Positions 47,952 to 60,700 of a DNA stretch of 64,000 nucleotides are shown here, piece by piece. The notes under the pieces are model-generated. The model was not told the DNA's origin, did not search any database, and saw nothing but the letters and a program-made list of their open reading frames with translations. The position numbers and the translations under genes are program-made. Origin of the DNA: Campylorhamphus procurvoides (Eukaryota > Chordata > Aves > Passeriformes > Dendrocolaptidae); contig WBMV01004765.1 in NCBI GenBank assembly GCA_013396655.1, positions 125,495-189,494 of the forward strand, in the 5' to 3' direction. Position 1 is the stretch's first letter; each line of letters begins with the position of its first letter.

Positions 47952-48745
47952 ATTCTGTGATTCCAATCAGAGTGGAGACCAAATACAGCGAAAGTTTAGA
48001 AATCAAAAAAGTTCATTCTCTTTGAAGCAATTTTTTTCACTCTTAATGACGATACATATTACCACTGTGTCCTTGCAGCATACATGTCTTGTTCTTCAAA
48101 AATACATTGGAGGATGCCAAGCCTGGATTGTTCTGAATGCATAGGACAGGACTGAGTCTCACAAGCACAGCTCTGCTCTGAATGCCATGATAGCTACTGA
48201 CAGCATAATCTGTAGCCCTAGTGTGTACCCATCATTGTGGGCGCATCCTTTCTCCCACTGTCTGGAGGAGTGTGCCATTCTGCAGGATGTGTAATAAGGC
48301 AGTTTCTTTAGTTTCTATCAGCCACAGGGAAGGGAGAGAACTAAAACAGTGGATCTCCCCTGTCAGAGTTTTCCCAAGAAGAGATACAGACCCACCTCAA
48401 TGTGTACCCAGATGCTGTATCAAGACTTCGTCCTGTTTGACTAGCAGGGAGATGCTGTGGTAGCAATAATTTAACAACAAACAGTGAAGTTATGACCTAT
48501 GATTTCTCTATTCAAAAGCAAAGAGTTCTAGTTAGAGCAGAAGGAGCCAAGCAACACGCTTCCCTTTCCCTCATTGTTTCAACCACCTTGTCTACTGAGA
48601 TCTGCTGTCCCCCTGAATCTAGTCAGATTCTGACTCAGGATATTTATTGTGTAGTAATTAAGTATATGCCCACCTAACTTCATGTAAGGTTACTTCTTAG
48701 CAATTTATTTACAAAAGCGAGTTAATCACACTTAAAGTCTCCCAA
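47952..48745. other. Unassigned noncoding DNA
   Basis: No recognised feature. The plus frames at 48221-48463 and 48492-48677 show no motifs. Confidence 0.45.
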
Positions 48746-48938
48746 GTTTTTTTTTTGTGGGGGTTTTTGTGTTTTTTTTTCCTTCAATCATTTTTCCTGT
48801 GTTCAAAAGTAATGAGTATTAGCTAAAAAAACCAAAAAGGAAAAGTCAAAAAACCCCACCCCCAAACCAAAAACAAAACACACAAAAAACACCCCAAAAC
48901 AACAAAAACAAACAAACAAACAAACAAACAAAAACACC
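48746..48938. repeat. Facing T/G-rich and A/C-rich low-complexity tracts
   Basis: A T/G tract (48746-48780) is followed about 45 bp later by an A/C tract (48826-48938) that ends in a clean (CAAA)n array at about 48905-48934. The two tracts are complementary in composition and could pair as a long imperfect hairpin. The Phe/Val/Cys-rich minus frame at 48803-48994 is a by-product. Confidence 0.85.
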
Positions 48939-49520
48939 AGACTGACACCAGAGTCTATTATTCCTCTCTTCATTCCACTATTCAATGTGAACAAGACAAA
49001 TTGTTTCAGCTAGGTATTCTTTGTTATTGACATTATTTTTGAAGCTGTATTTGTAAATATTTATTTCATATGTACCTGTTTTGACGTCATTATATTGTAG
49101 TGATTACCCACATTGCTCCCAGATTCAGGAATATGAATATTAAAATTCAGCCCTTCCTCCTAGAAAATCATGGTATAAGCTGAAAACTGTGAGAGTTTTC
49201 TCTCACAGAGAGGAACACTTTCTTGGTTCTCTTCAGTTGAATTGTTTTGTTGGTTTGTTTGTTTGGGATTTTTTTCAGGACTTTCTTCATGCCATGTATA
49301 TAAACTTAATTTTGCAGCCATGGGGAATACAAATTACTTAAGCAAAGACAGACAAATAACCAGGCATTATCAAAAACCATATACTTCCATAAACTGGACA
49401 TTTAAAGAGAAAAAATTACCATGAGAAATGAACTGAAATCATGGGGGTTCACAATCAACTTGCAGAGTACAGCTAGGAGAACTTCAGCCAGTAATTCATG
49501 CACAGCACCCAATAAACATG
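48939..49520. other. Unassigned noncoding DNA
   Basis: Nothing recognised except a short T/G-rich patch near 49243-49275. Confidence 0.45.
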
Positions 49521-49571
49521 TCTTCTAAGACAAATGCCTCATCCATTTCTTCTAAGACAAATGCCTTATCC
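49521..49571. repeat. 27-bp tandem duplication
   Basis: The segment TCTTCTAAGACAAATGCCTC... at 49521-49544 recurs at 49548-49571 with one substitution (CTC versus TTA context). Two copies, 27-bp period. Confidence 0.9.
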
Positions 49572-52500
49572 TGACTGAACAGTGGGTTTTGCCCACAGAT
49601 AAATCCACTGGAACCCTTAGCCCTGATTCACACCCATGTGAACTGGGGGTATCAGGCTTTCAAGACCATAGCCATTTTTCACAGCTTCTGGAATTGTTAG
49701 TTGGGGTGCCAGTCCGGAAAGGTTTAGTTTCTTGTTTCTGCTTGGGATGCTTTCCCCTCTAGAAGGACAGGCACACACAGTCTCTTTTCATGTAGGTGTG
49801 CCTTTTAAAGAGAAAATTTCCCAGCAAGGTGCTCTGTTCTCTGCATCTTGCATGTTAATTCACAGGTGTTTGAATCAGACTTTCCGGCCCCTCCCCCACC
49901 CCGTATAAGAGAAACATAAAATATTAGTGAAAATCCATTTATAAGCTCTTCCTCTCCCCCCTCCTTGGAGAGCTGCTCTAAGTCTTTTCTTCCACTACAG
50001 AGCATTGTGTGTGAAGGTGACAAAACACCACTTTTAAGTCTGCCCTCCAGGGTCCTTTTGTCTTCCATATTCAAAAAATAAAAATATAGAGGTAGGAAAA
50101 AAAAAGGAGGAAAAGCAAAGATGACTAAGAAAAAAAAAAAAGTGTGCTTAGAAAACACTCTCTAAAAACCTTTATATTGGATAAGAAGCTTCTGTTTCAG
50201 ATAAGCTGTTTTGACACAAATGCACTCCAATACCTTTTATACAGAAAACACCCTCACACTCTTCTTAAGTAGATAAATTGTCCTGGTCAGTATTGACACA
50301 CCTAACAGTCTTAACAAAACAACTGACTAACATCCAGATTTTTCATTGGTACCGTTACTTGACCAATTGTTAGTTCCCTATTAGTCAGATACTAACAATC
50401 CTATGAATAACTTTAATAAATATTCTACACAATTATGGCAGTTCTGAATGAAACAGCAAAGGAAAAAAAAATCTAAGGAAAGGAAGGACAAAATATCCCA
50501 GCTGCCAAATTGCAAGCTAGGACTGTGTGCTCTGCATTTGAAACTTCATCAAAAAGCAACAGGCATAGAGCCGGGGAGGGGGAAAAAGATATATAAGCTA
50601 TAAGAAATATCAAAGGACACCTTTGTTGGTGGAAGATTTTTCATTATATCTTGACATTACAGAAGGCAGGATGGTGATCAGTAAAAATGAGTACAAGTAT
50701 GAAACAAATAGAAAAGTCAATGAACACATAGCATGCATCAGGTATATTCAATAGATCATCAGCAAAGGAAATCAAAATGCAGCCCAGAGTATTTTCAACT
50801 CTCTGTCAGTCCATTTATGTATATATCTATTTATCCAAACATTATTCAGCCAGAACAGGAAGGTCAAGAAGCCCAATAGATTTAAAAGGAAATCTGTTGA
50901 AAGTACAGGGGTGTATTAGTCACATGTGTGTCAGCAGTGGTGGACAGATGGACTCAGTGAACACGTTGGTCACTTTATCTCCTTTTATCTCTGTTTCCCA
51001 GGGTACATCCTGGGAACACTAAACTTGTTTTGTTCAAGAGATCCAAATGCCTAGGTCTGTATCAGGATGTAACATCCAATCACTATTAGCAATAACGAGT
51101 TTCTTAGACTGTAGGCCCCTGAATGATCAAACACACCATTGATTATAGAATTAACTAACGGGATAAAATCCCAGTGATTTCCCAAATGCCTCAAAAATTG
51201 TTTAAAAGGAGAAGAAATAAAACGAAGTTTGCAGCTTGTGGAAAAGCTGAAGGGAAAACAGGTCTGTGTGCTAAATAAAGGTCTTCAGATCATCAAAATG
51301 AATGCTGATATTTTTTTTTCCCATATTAACTATTTGAAACTGGGAATCCTTCATGAGAAATCTTCCCATTTACTCTGGTTTTATATTTGTCACTGACAGC
51401 ATGACACATGGACTAAGGTCTTAACCAGAAAACAGTAGGTGAATAAAGTCTCCTGAGATAACCATTCATTTCTGAAAGCTGTTCATAATGGTGAATGTCT
51501 GGGAAATGCACTGTAAAGGGAAAATTGTTCATTTCATCTCCACCTCTGCTTCAGGCAACATTCTTGTTGATGGTGACAATGAAGAATTAGTAGAGAAAAT
51601 TGAAATTCATGGAGAACTTGAAAGTCTTTTTCAAGATTCCTCAAATGTTTGCTACACTGCTTTGAGTTGGTCTTTGCCTATTGCCATACAACTGATAGAA
51701 AGAGAAAAGAAATGTGGTTATCCTTTTGTTTTCTAAAGACTAAGAAAATGTCCTGTCCTTATGAATGAAGAGAGAATATATAAGTATAGTCTGCAGTCAT
51801 AGCTATATAAACGCAGGTCAGTGATGAGGTTGAGCCTGTAGAATTGTCTTTGCCTGTTTCCCTCTCACTCTTACTAACCACTCCTTAGTGTGGACTTGAG
51901 TTTCCTGCTACAGGTTTCTTGGGTCAGTCAAATATGTGTTGCCTGAATTAAGAGTTCGAACCATTCTCCATGTCCTCTCCTTCCCTCATACTTGACAATT
52001 CTTGCTTGGAAAGCCTTAATTTCCTTGACTCCCAGATGGTATCCAAGATGGAGCTGAACAACATGACCTCAGGGACCATCAGTCAAAGCCGGTTAAAGCT
52101 GCAACTCTGATATGACAGGCCTAGAGGTTTTTTCTTTTTTCCTGTTAGTTTACCATACTGAGTATGACTCAATATTTTCTGCTGGTGGTTCATCCTTGTC
52201 CTCCTGCCACATCAGGGAGATTTTACTATCTGTCTATCTCTAAAAAATACTTGCAGACAGAAAATCATCAGGATGCCTATGGCCCAAAGTATGCCAGACC
52301 ATTATGCGACTGCTCTTCAAGCCACTCAACGCTCTAGCCAGAGACATTTGTGAGGAGGTGGGTGTGATAATTATTATAGATTCCAACTGCAAGGATTGAA
52401 TCAGGTACTATCCAAATTGAGATGGAGGTGTCTTCACAGGTGGAGTAAAAGAAGTAGTCATTTGACATGAGGGGAGCTACAGAATACTTGCTGCACTACG

Positions 52501-53389
52501 GGAAAACCTAGTGAATGTCACAGTGCAGTGCTAGTGCATGAGGAAACAAGTTAAACAACTGTTTGGTTAATCAACTTGTCTGACTTGATAAATAGTAACA
52601 AATTGTTTTCTTTTCAAAGCTTCCCAATTACATTTAGGCAAGATATTATTAATTGGTTAATGATCCCTGATGTTTTGGATCAACTAGAGTGTCTAACATC
52701 TCCAGTCAAAAACCTGCATCACTTTATCTTTAAAGAAACAACCCATATAACATGCATAACAATCTTACCTCTTTCACTTTCCTGTGAATGAGTATGAATT
52801 CTTTTTTTTTTTTTAATTTCTCGATTACTCTGGCTTCAAGTTAGCAGTTTGTAGCATTTTGTCCCAATATATCAAGATGTCCTTAGGAGACTCAATAATG
52901 ATGTCTGTAAAAAGAAGCTTCATTGATCATATCTGAACTGTGTGAGAATGAAACATAAAACAGACTACTCTATACCTTTGCCAACACACAGTAGTCAATG
53001 AAAAGTCTTGACTACTGTGATTACATGAAAAGTAATCTTCTGGAAGGTTATTTCACTCTTATTTTTGGCCAGAGATTTAGAAGAGTTATTTTTGTGCTAT
53101 TGTTTTGAGAGTATTTGGTACCAATACATAAAATTATGACTCTCCTATATGCTTTATCACTAGATATTGTATTCAGATAGTTAAAAGTGCTAAAGAAAAA
53201 TATATCATGCTGGCTACAACAACTCAAGAGAGGTGAGGCTGCTCCAGTCTGACCAGCAGCAAGGATGAGGATGTATTCCCGGGGGCACATGCATGTAGAG
53301 CACACATGTACATGACATATATGTACCCATATGCATGCGACAGCTGGGTGGTTCACTCCCGCTTTTCCATTCCCTCCCAGCCATGTGGT
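49572..53389. other. Unassigned noncoding DNA
   Basis: No recognised repeat family or RNA gene. The plus frame at 51488-51736 (82 codons) has an acidic middle (DGDNEELVEKIEIHGELE) and looks less compositionally biased than its neighbours. I recognise no family, and it could be chance or a pseudogene scrap. The minus frame at 49805-50158 (117 codons) is influenced by purine runs at about 50096-50140. Confidence 0.45.
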
Positions 53390-53699
53390 CCTAAGATGGC
53401 CCAGCAAAGAGACACACAGACACTGTCAGAGAGGGAAGCAGGAAGAGAGTTTAATCACATGGTCAGGGGTATTTAAGGAGCTTTAGAGCATGCTGGTCAC
53501 AGCCTATAGGAGTTGAGGGTTAACAACAGACCAATAAGGGGGATTTTCACATCGGCCTGGCCAAGGTAAATATCTGCATAGATAAGAGTTTTCTCTCAAG
53601 GGGTCTTGCGAAGGAGAAGCATGGCTCAGGGAGAAAAAAAAAAGGCAAAGGAATCCATTTTAAAATAGAGTAAAAGAGGCATTATGGCTGGTTTCTTCA
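53390..53699 (-). mobile_element. Probable solo or partial LTR of another ERV type
   Basis: Read on the minus strand this has LTR-like order. A start compatible with TGAAGAAACC at 53699 leads through U3-like sequence to the TATA-like 'gctccttaaatacccctga', then 'catgtgattaaactctcttc' with an ATTAAA polyadenylation word about 20 bp on. It then reads 'ccctctctgacagtgtctgt' followed by 'gtgtctctttgctgggcca' as R/U5. I did not find the right boundary, a primer-binding site or a duplication, so both the extent and the family are uncertain. It does not share the TGTCCTGGTTTTGG start of the ERVL LTRs above. Confidence 0.5.
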
Positions 53700-54639
53700 T
53701 CTCCTGTATGATTTATTCCACTTCTGATATCGCAAGTCTATTCCTACATATGTATATCTGTTTGGCCACATGGATCACAGACACTCAGAGCACTCATTCA
53801 AACACAGACAGCACCAACAGCTTCATCCTTCTTCCCTCTCTGACTGAGGAGTACCGAGGTCCACTACTTGAGAACATATGTGTATGTACAGAGTGACTCT
53901 TGACAAAACAGTTATTCAGCCCAGTAGCTGTCCAGTTCCCAGCGACTGGCACCTGGACATATAAACCACTGAGGCCACACCCCTGCTCCAGCTGCTGGTA
54001 TAGGCCATCACACACACTGCTGGCTGGGACTCCTTCCCCTGGTCCCACAGCAGATGCCCCTGTGCAACTTCATCTACTCACTGTCTGAATAGCTTGATGG
54101 TCTCTGGCATTCTCAGCCTCACTCACACACCCACACCTGCTTCAGTTGCTGTCTAATGGACAGAGCACACCCCAGTCTGACTCCAGCTTCTGGGCTCACA
54201 GCCCATGCACACATGAGCACAGAGCATAGGCAGCTCTCATTCAGGAGGGAGAAAAGGATTTAACAGGAATAAACACAGGCATCAGTGGTCCCATCAGAGA
54301 TAAGGGGCTACATTGCGTATGCAAAACCTTGCAGAAGCAGTTTGTGTGTTCCCAGAGGTTATCATAGTGCCCTTCTGTCTATCACACAAAGTCGTAACTT
54401 GGCTGAGTCTCATACAAGGTTATGTACAAAATATGAATTATTGATCCTTGAATTTCTAGACACAGCTTGATGTCCTGGTAATGTTGAAGAATTGGTGTAG
54501 ATCATCTGCTTATGTTTGTATGGTTGTTTTATGGTGTCTTATAGCTCTTTTTTAATTTATGTTGGACTCTCCTTCTGCCTTTGAACAAATATCTCTCTAG
54601 GGATGCATTCTGCCCTAAGTTACTCCAAGAATGAGTTTG
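53700..54639. other. Unassigned, relatively GC-rich block
   Basis: More C-rich than the surroundings, with many CACAC and CCAC words between 53760 and 54240. A CATATAAACC word near 53958 and AATAAA near 54267 could suggest more LTR-like sequence, but spacing and ends do not resolve. No coding signal is recognised in overlapping frames at 53684-54088. Confidence 0.4.
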
Positions 54640-54727
54640 TGGACTTGACAGTGCCAGGTTAAAGGTTTGACTCGATGATCTTAATGGTCTTTTCCAACCT
54701 AAATGATTCTGTGGTTCTATGATTCTA
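54640..54727 (+). mobile_element. CR1 LINE tail
   Basis: Sense CR1 3' end: 'ggtttgactcgatgatctta' then 'atggtcttttccaacctaaa', then 'tgattctgtggttctatgat'. Nearly consensus over the last 70 bp with two to three tail octamers. A very short (severely truncated) but young-looking insertion. Confidence 0.92.
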
Positions 54728-57700
54728 AGAAGAGAGGACAGATTGTGCTTCAGGCGGAGGGTACACTCAGACAAATGTGTTGACCAGCAAATTATTTATA
54801 TGTGACTGACCACTTTTTTAGCCTCTAATTCCTCTATTTTCCTCTTTTTTTTTTTCCTAAATCACCTAATTCCTAGATATCTCATAACAAGTCCAGTGCA
54901 ATCCCAAAGTGCTTCCATTCTGTGTTCTATATCATGTTCCACACATTTGGGCAGAAACTTTCTCTTTCTCTGGGAAGTGATCCCAAGAGCTGCTTTTGAT
55001 AGCTTGTGGTGATGGATGTCACACCCATATGGTGGAACAAAGGCTTTATTTGGACAGCTTAGTGTTGGAGGGGCAGACAGGTCATTTGTTTATAGTTTGG
55101 GAATCCTTGAATTGGTTCCTTGTCTGGCATTGCACGCCTGTGCTCCTCTGGATTTTTGGGCATGGATGTTCAATGGGTTGATGAACCTGTGATGGGCATG
55201 GAACTAACTTGGCCGTGTATTATTTGGGCTCCCTCACCTGCTATGCTCTCCCGGTGCTAATGTGTGGGGGTCTGCAAATGAGCTTTTGTCAAATAACCTA
55301 AAAATAAGGGCTAAACTTAAGCCTCTGTAACTGATATTATTCCAGCATTGTGTTTTCCTGCTATTGTGGGTGAGATATGGGTTTTTTTCCTTCTAATTTT
55401 TGAACTCATTCAAAAAGGTTCATTATTCCATGAATGACAGCAGAAAACAATTTTTTTTAGTTATTTTTTTTCCTCTGGATGACAAGCTGCTCTGTTTTGT
55501 AAAAGATTAAATGCCTCCATGATTTGGTAAAACTATAGCCAAAATCTGGTGATCACAGAGCATTCCTTTAATAGTAATGTATCTTTTCCTGGGCAGCAAA
55601 GGCATCCCCAATATAGCAAATTCACACTTAAAAATATCAGTTCATACAGGTTATGTGGGAATAGATTCTTGCTGCCAAACACCTTGATCCTTTTCTGGTG
55701 GGTGTGGTCTAGTCTAAATGCATCTAGTCTGAACCTGAGATGCATTCTAGTTTTTGTTTTCTAGACTGCAATGAAGTTAGCTTTGGACATGCTATCCAAA
55801 CAGGGAAATGATCTATCTTCACTACTTAGTGATGTTCTTATGATTTTAAAGCACTGCAGAGAAGTAAAAAGTCTCTGGTTGAATCAGGGTGAGCTAGACA
55901 CAGAATTGGGTGATATACTTTGTTAAACAAAATGGATGGAATAAACCTGAGCCAACTTTTGATATGGCACAGCACCCCTTAGAGTGGACTGGGACTAGGA
56001 ATGAGGTAGATGAAGACCACTCAAGTTTTAGCATGAGTGACGAAAACAAACAATAGGGGATGTGAGCTGTAAATGTTACAAGGATGCAGAAGAAACAGAT
56101 GACAAAGCCCAACCAAGGCAAAAAAAAAAAATAAAATTAGAGCTGCAGGGACATGGAGCATACAAATATACTGTCCTTTCTACTTGTGTCTGAGTTTGTG
56201 CTGGATTCACTTTGGATCCATTCTTCACATATATTTTCTCGTCCTCAGTTGTAAGCTTCAAGACGAGACAGTCTAGGTCTGCAAGCAAAAGAGAAAACCA
56301 ACAGGTCACCAGGGATGAAGATATGCTTATACCTGACAAAGCAGGAAGTTCACAATATTTTTATCAGGGGTTATTTTATTTTTTCTTCAGCTTAAAAAGT
56401 TTGGTGAGACTTTCTCTTTGGTTCAAGGCCTTCAGAATATCTACTTCATTCTGTTCAAAACACTGGATATATCCTGATGGTTAGATGGAATTGTGAACCT
56501 AAAAAAAAAAAAATCCCATCCTTATCTTTTGTAAAAGGACATATGGAGTTAAAAGGCAAAATGCTGACCTGTTTTTGAATCAGGATTATACCTTGAGTGT
56601 GCTGCAGATGAAGATTTGAATTTCTCAGCTGTGGTCACTAATGGCTTCTTCCTCATTTTCTGCTGCCTGAATTCAGAACCTGGGGTCTCATATGTAACAG
56701 TGTGTGTTGCGTCAGAGTAGTAACAGAGGAGAGAAAGACTGTACACTCAGCATGTAAAATATTCCATGAAGAAAAGAAAGTCCTGGGTGAGACAGTTATT
56801 CAGTTCATCCAACTTTAAGCACAGAATACATCCCTGTACCCTCACTCATGAACTGGTGGAGAATTTTCCTCTGGAGAGGACTCTCTCCTTCTGTTGATTA
56901 TTGATGGCATGAGGTTAGATTGGCCTGATAGCTCTGAGCAAGCACTGGTGCTGGAAGCTGGTTGACTGGAACCCTCTTGCCTACAGTGTGGATGCGTTAC
57001 AGGATAATTCAAGTCATGTTACAGGGACCACCAGACTACCCATAGGGTTGATAATATCTCTTTGTTTGGACAAGGGTTTAAAGACTATGTGCTAGATAAC
57101 AGCTGGGGTCACAGACATTGTGATGCATCCACAGTGTGCAGGGCTCTACCTGAGCTCATCAAAGTCCCTTTATAGTCAAAGGAGAGAAGTACTTCTCCTT
57201 AGGGGGCAATCCATTTCACTCTAAAACACACATTTAAAATGGGTCACCTCTTAAAATGCCTCTTTCTTCTGGTTGTTTAGAGGGTAGCCTGGAGGAGCTA
57301 GCTTAGACATAAACATACACGTGTGGGATCTCTGTAAGGATGTGAGGTGAATCCCATGGTCGGTAATCAACGGTGGGAAAGCACATACAGGATCATTATG
57401 AACAAAATGAGGCCTATTCACCCTGAGTGTTGAATGAGGCAGGACACCCATGGAGTGAACAACATGTCTTTGTGTAATTAGGCTTCATAATCAACAGACA
57501 CAATGAGAGAAAAGGCAAATAGCACTGGCAACCTTATTTCTGGTCTTTACTAATGCCTGAGTTCTCAACTTTATTAATTCCATAAGCAGTGTTGAGGTAT
57601 ACATGAACACATATTTAAATAATACAAATATTTTAAATTTTCGTTTAGATTTTTCTCTGCATTTATCATAAGTGAGATCCTTCACAAATGTAAACAAAGC

Positions 57701-60700
57701 TAGTTCTATTTTCTTCCATACATTTATGACAGTTTCCCCTAACTGAAGACCTGGTCTAGTTTTTACTGTATGTGTTCTCTTTTTTTAAGTAACACAGACA
57801 TATAAAGTGAATCAATATTTCTGCAGTTATGCTGATGCACCTCCACTTATAATTGCTGACAAAACCCAAAACTAAGTGGCAGTCTCCTGGTAAAAGAGAT
57901 AATTTTTCTTTTTTGTTTTGACCAAGCTTCCCTTGCCTATTTGACTTAAAAATAAGTCCATACCTAGTATAGTAAAACCAACCCTCACTTGTATTGGAAA
58001 GTTGACTGATTATAAGCAGTGTAACTTCTGGATGGGAGATATTATAGTTAATACTAGATTGAGACGAAGGAAAGAAGGAATTTTCTTGCCAAAGGACTAA
58101 GAGAGTTGGATACTGTTATGAAACAACTGGTTGGTACATCTGCCTTGATGAGTCTTTAAAAAAACTGGAAGTTCTTCAAAGCCCCCAAAACTGAAGGAAT
58201 GTTATTTAATGCTTCCAAGCAGCCCTAGGCAGAAAGAGTTTGGCACATAAATGTTTCCCTGGAGGACACTGTGTGATGTATTTTACATGTTATTTCTCAA
58301 AGTTGTGAATCTCATGGACCTAGGAACAGTCTATTCAGTTCCCAGCTGTCACTTGACTTCTGCACACAGAGGACTACATGGTACCAAGCTACACTATTTC
58401 CTGTACTTTGGAATGTGACATGGAACAGGCCTTAGTCTAAAGAGTGGAATCAACCTGTGCTGTAGCTATACATTGTATTTTAACAGTCCTATTCTTAGTC
58501 TTATCTCTAGTAATTTTATAAAAACAAGGTTACTAATTTCATCCCAAAGTTCAAATATTAGCATTACTCAAGGGTGTTCCACTACAAATTAATGCTAGTG
58601 ACTTTTTTGAAAGCTTCTTGTTGCAGAAAAATGAAAACACTAGCAGAGTTGGGTCATGCCACTGGTAACGGACATATCCTGACTTTGTATGGTTTAATAT
58701 CTGACAGTGGGTGAGAGAGACAGGGAGGACTGATGCCCAAGAGGTGGTTCTTATCAAAGGGATAATGATGGGCAGTATTGCTATCAACTAAATTAAAATT
58801 CTAAAGACAAATTCCCATTGAAATTCCAGTCTTCCATTTCCAACCACAAGGTAATACTAATGATAGAGGATATGGTTGGAGGAATATTTACTCTATTGGG
58901 AGGAAGTGGAAATAGTAGCAGCAATGGTGGCCAGAGGAATACTATGCTTTTCCCAGTTTGCATAGAGAAGAGGAAATCAAGTCTTTAATAATACTTGAAA
59001 TACGCTCTCATCCTTCATGAGCAGTACTTGTATAAAACTGCAGCAAGATCCGTGTGGAAATGGCATGTAACCTCACCCTGACTTTTCCCACATGAGACAG
59101 ATGCCTTATAACCTTTTCTGTCCATGTTGGTTTTAATCACTGAACTATTCCAATGAGTTCAGTCTAGAGAGCTTCCCTGTTGAAGAATCTTGTGGTTTTG
59201 TCTACTGGCAGTACATCTGCTGCAACACAAAATTGCACTCCTTTAAGTATGGCTTTCAAAGGCAATTCACAGTACTCCTGCTTAGAGTCTGTGCTAGTGC
59301 TATGTAAGACAAAACTCTCCTAGATCCTTGGCCTAGTGCCAGCTTACTTCAAACTGCCTGTTTATTTCTTACAACCAAACTGTCCTTTCAGCAGGTCTTT
59401 TCATTGTGCTCCAAATAATTTCTCCAAATCCTCTATTATGACTCATTTTCCCTTAAAAAAAAAACCAGAAAATACAAAAAACCCAAACCAAACAAAAAAC
59501 CCCTTCAATCTCTTTTCTTTCCCAGGGGTTTCATCTAAATAATATTTCCAAATGTAATTTTTTTGACACTTCCTGTCAGCCCCAACAAAAAGAGGAAACA
59601 GGTTTTATTGGCTTTGATGTGAAACTTTAGGCGTCTTTAAATTCTCCTGGGAAACTTGGTGCTGTGCTGGGAAAGTGCTGAAAATTAATGAGGAATTCTG
59701 AGTTCAATTTTGTTAAATATGGTCACACCTAGGTCTATCTTATTCTGTGACAGAAAGAATCAGAAAACAGGAAGTGTTAAAACTTTTGTAAAAGATGCCC
59801 TAGTAGATCTGTGTTTTGTCATCTGGACTGTTCCTTCTCTGATGAATGGTAGATTATTTAGAGAAAGTAGGAAGAAAATCCACACTAGTAAGGCAGGGAA
59901 AGAAAAGTTCCTTAATAGCCTTCAGAGCTTATGTTTAAAAACGAGTCTGACCATTTGCTCTCTTTTCCACTTTCATTCTTGCCAGAATTGCTCCCGGTGT
60001 ATATCTGTGGTACCTCGTTAATGGAAATGAAAAATGACAAGTTTTGATCCCAGTAAGGTCCAGGGGAAAACCATTCATCTACTTCAATTAACTCAGGAAT
60101 TCAAGTTACACCTTTTGAGTATGAAATCCAAAAGTATCCTTTGCTCTGAATATAGCATTCTTAACAAAGCACAGTCTGGGTGAGTGAGGACACGAGAAAA
60201 TAAGCTTCATGCTGTCTATTTTGAAAGTGATAGGTTAAATCCTCAAAGATGCTGCACACCTACAACTACCATTGAGGTCTCCATAGCAAAAAGTTATCCT
60301 ACGAAATGCTTCGCTTCTTCTAGTTTCCAGAATTTGGACCTTTCCTTCTACTTTAGAGGAATTTTTGTTGGTAATGACAGCTTGAATTCTCCTGAAATGG
60401 AGGAAGGTACTGTTTAAGCCTAGAGGCATAAATAAGACATGCTTTTCTGTGACTCAGTGTATGCAAAGCAAAGATGGCAATGCATCTGAGATGTGAGGAT
60501 GGGTGTACACATGTACAAATGTTATGAAAATGGGATCAGTATACACTCGTTCTTTAAATTTTTTCTAATTTGTTTATCATATGTGCTTTTTGTAGGTTTT
60601 AAGCTACATCAAGTCTAATATACATTTGCCTTTTTTTTTTTTTTTCCCCCACTGGGAGATTTAGTGTCAACTGCTGTATTGGATACATCTTGGTGTTAGG

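Noticed and set aside
50560..50600. Core promoter from 'ccggggagggggaaaaagatatataag'-type sequence
   Set aside because: A TATA-like word after a G-rich patch, but no CpG enrichment, initiator context or downstream frame.
53142..53716. Similar words TCTCCTATATG and TCTCCTGTATG as target duplications of the LTR-like region
   Set aside because: They do not abut plausible LTR ends on both sides and differ from each other.
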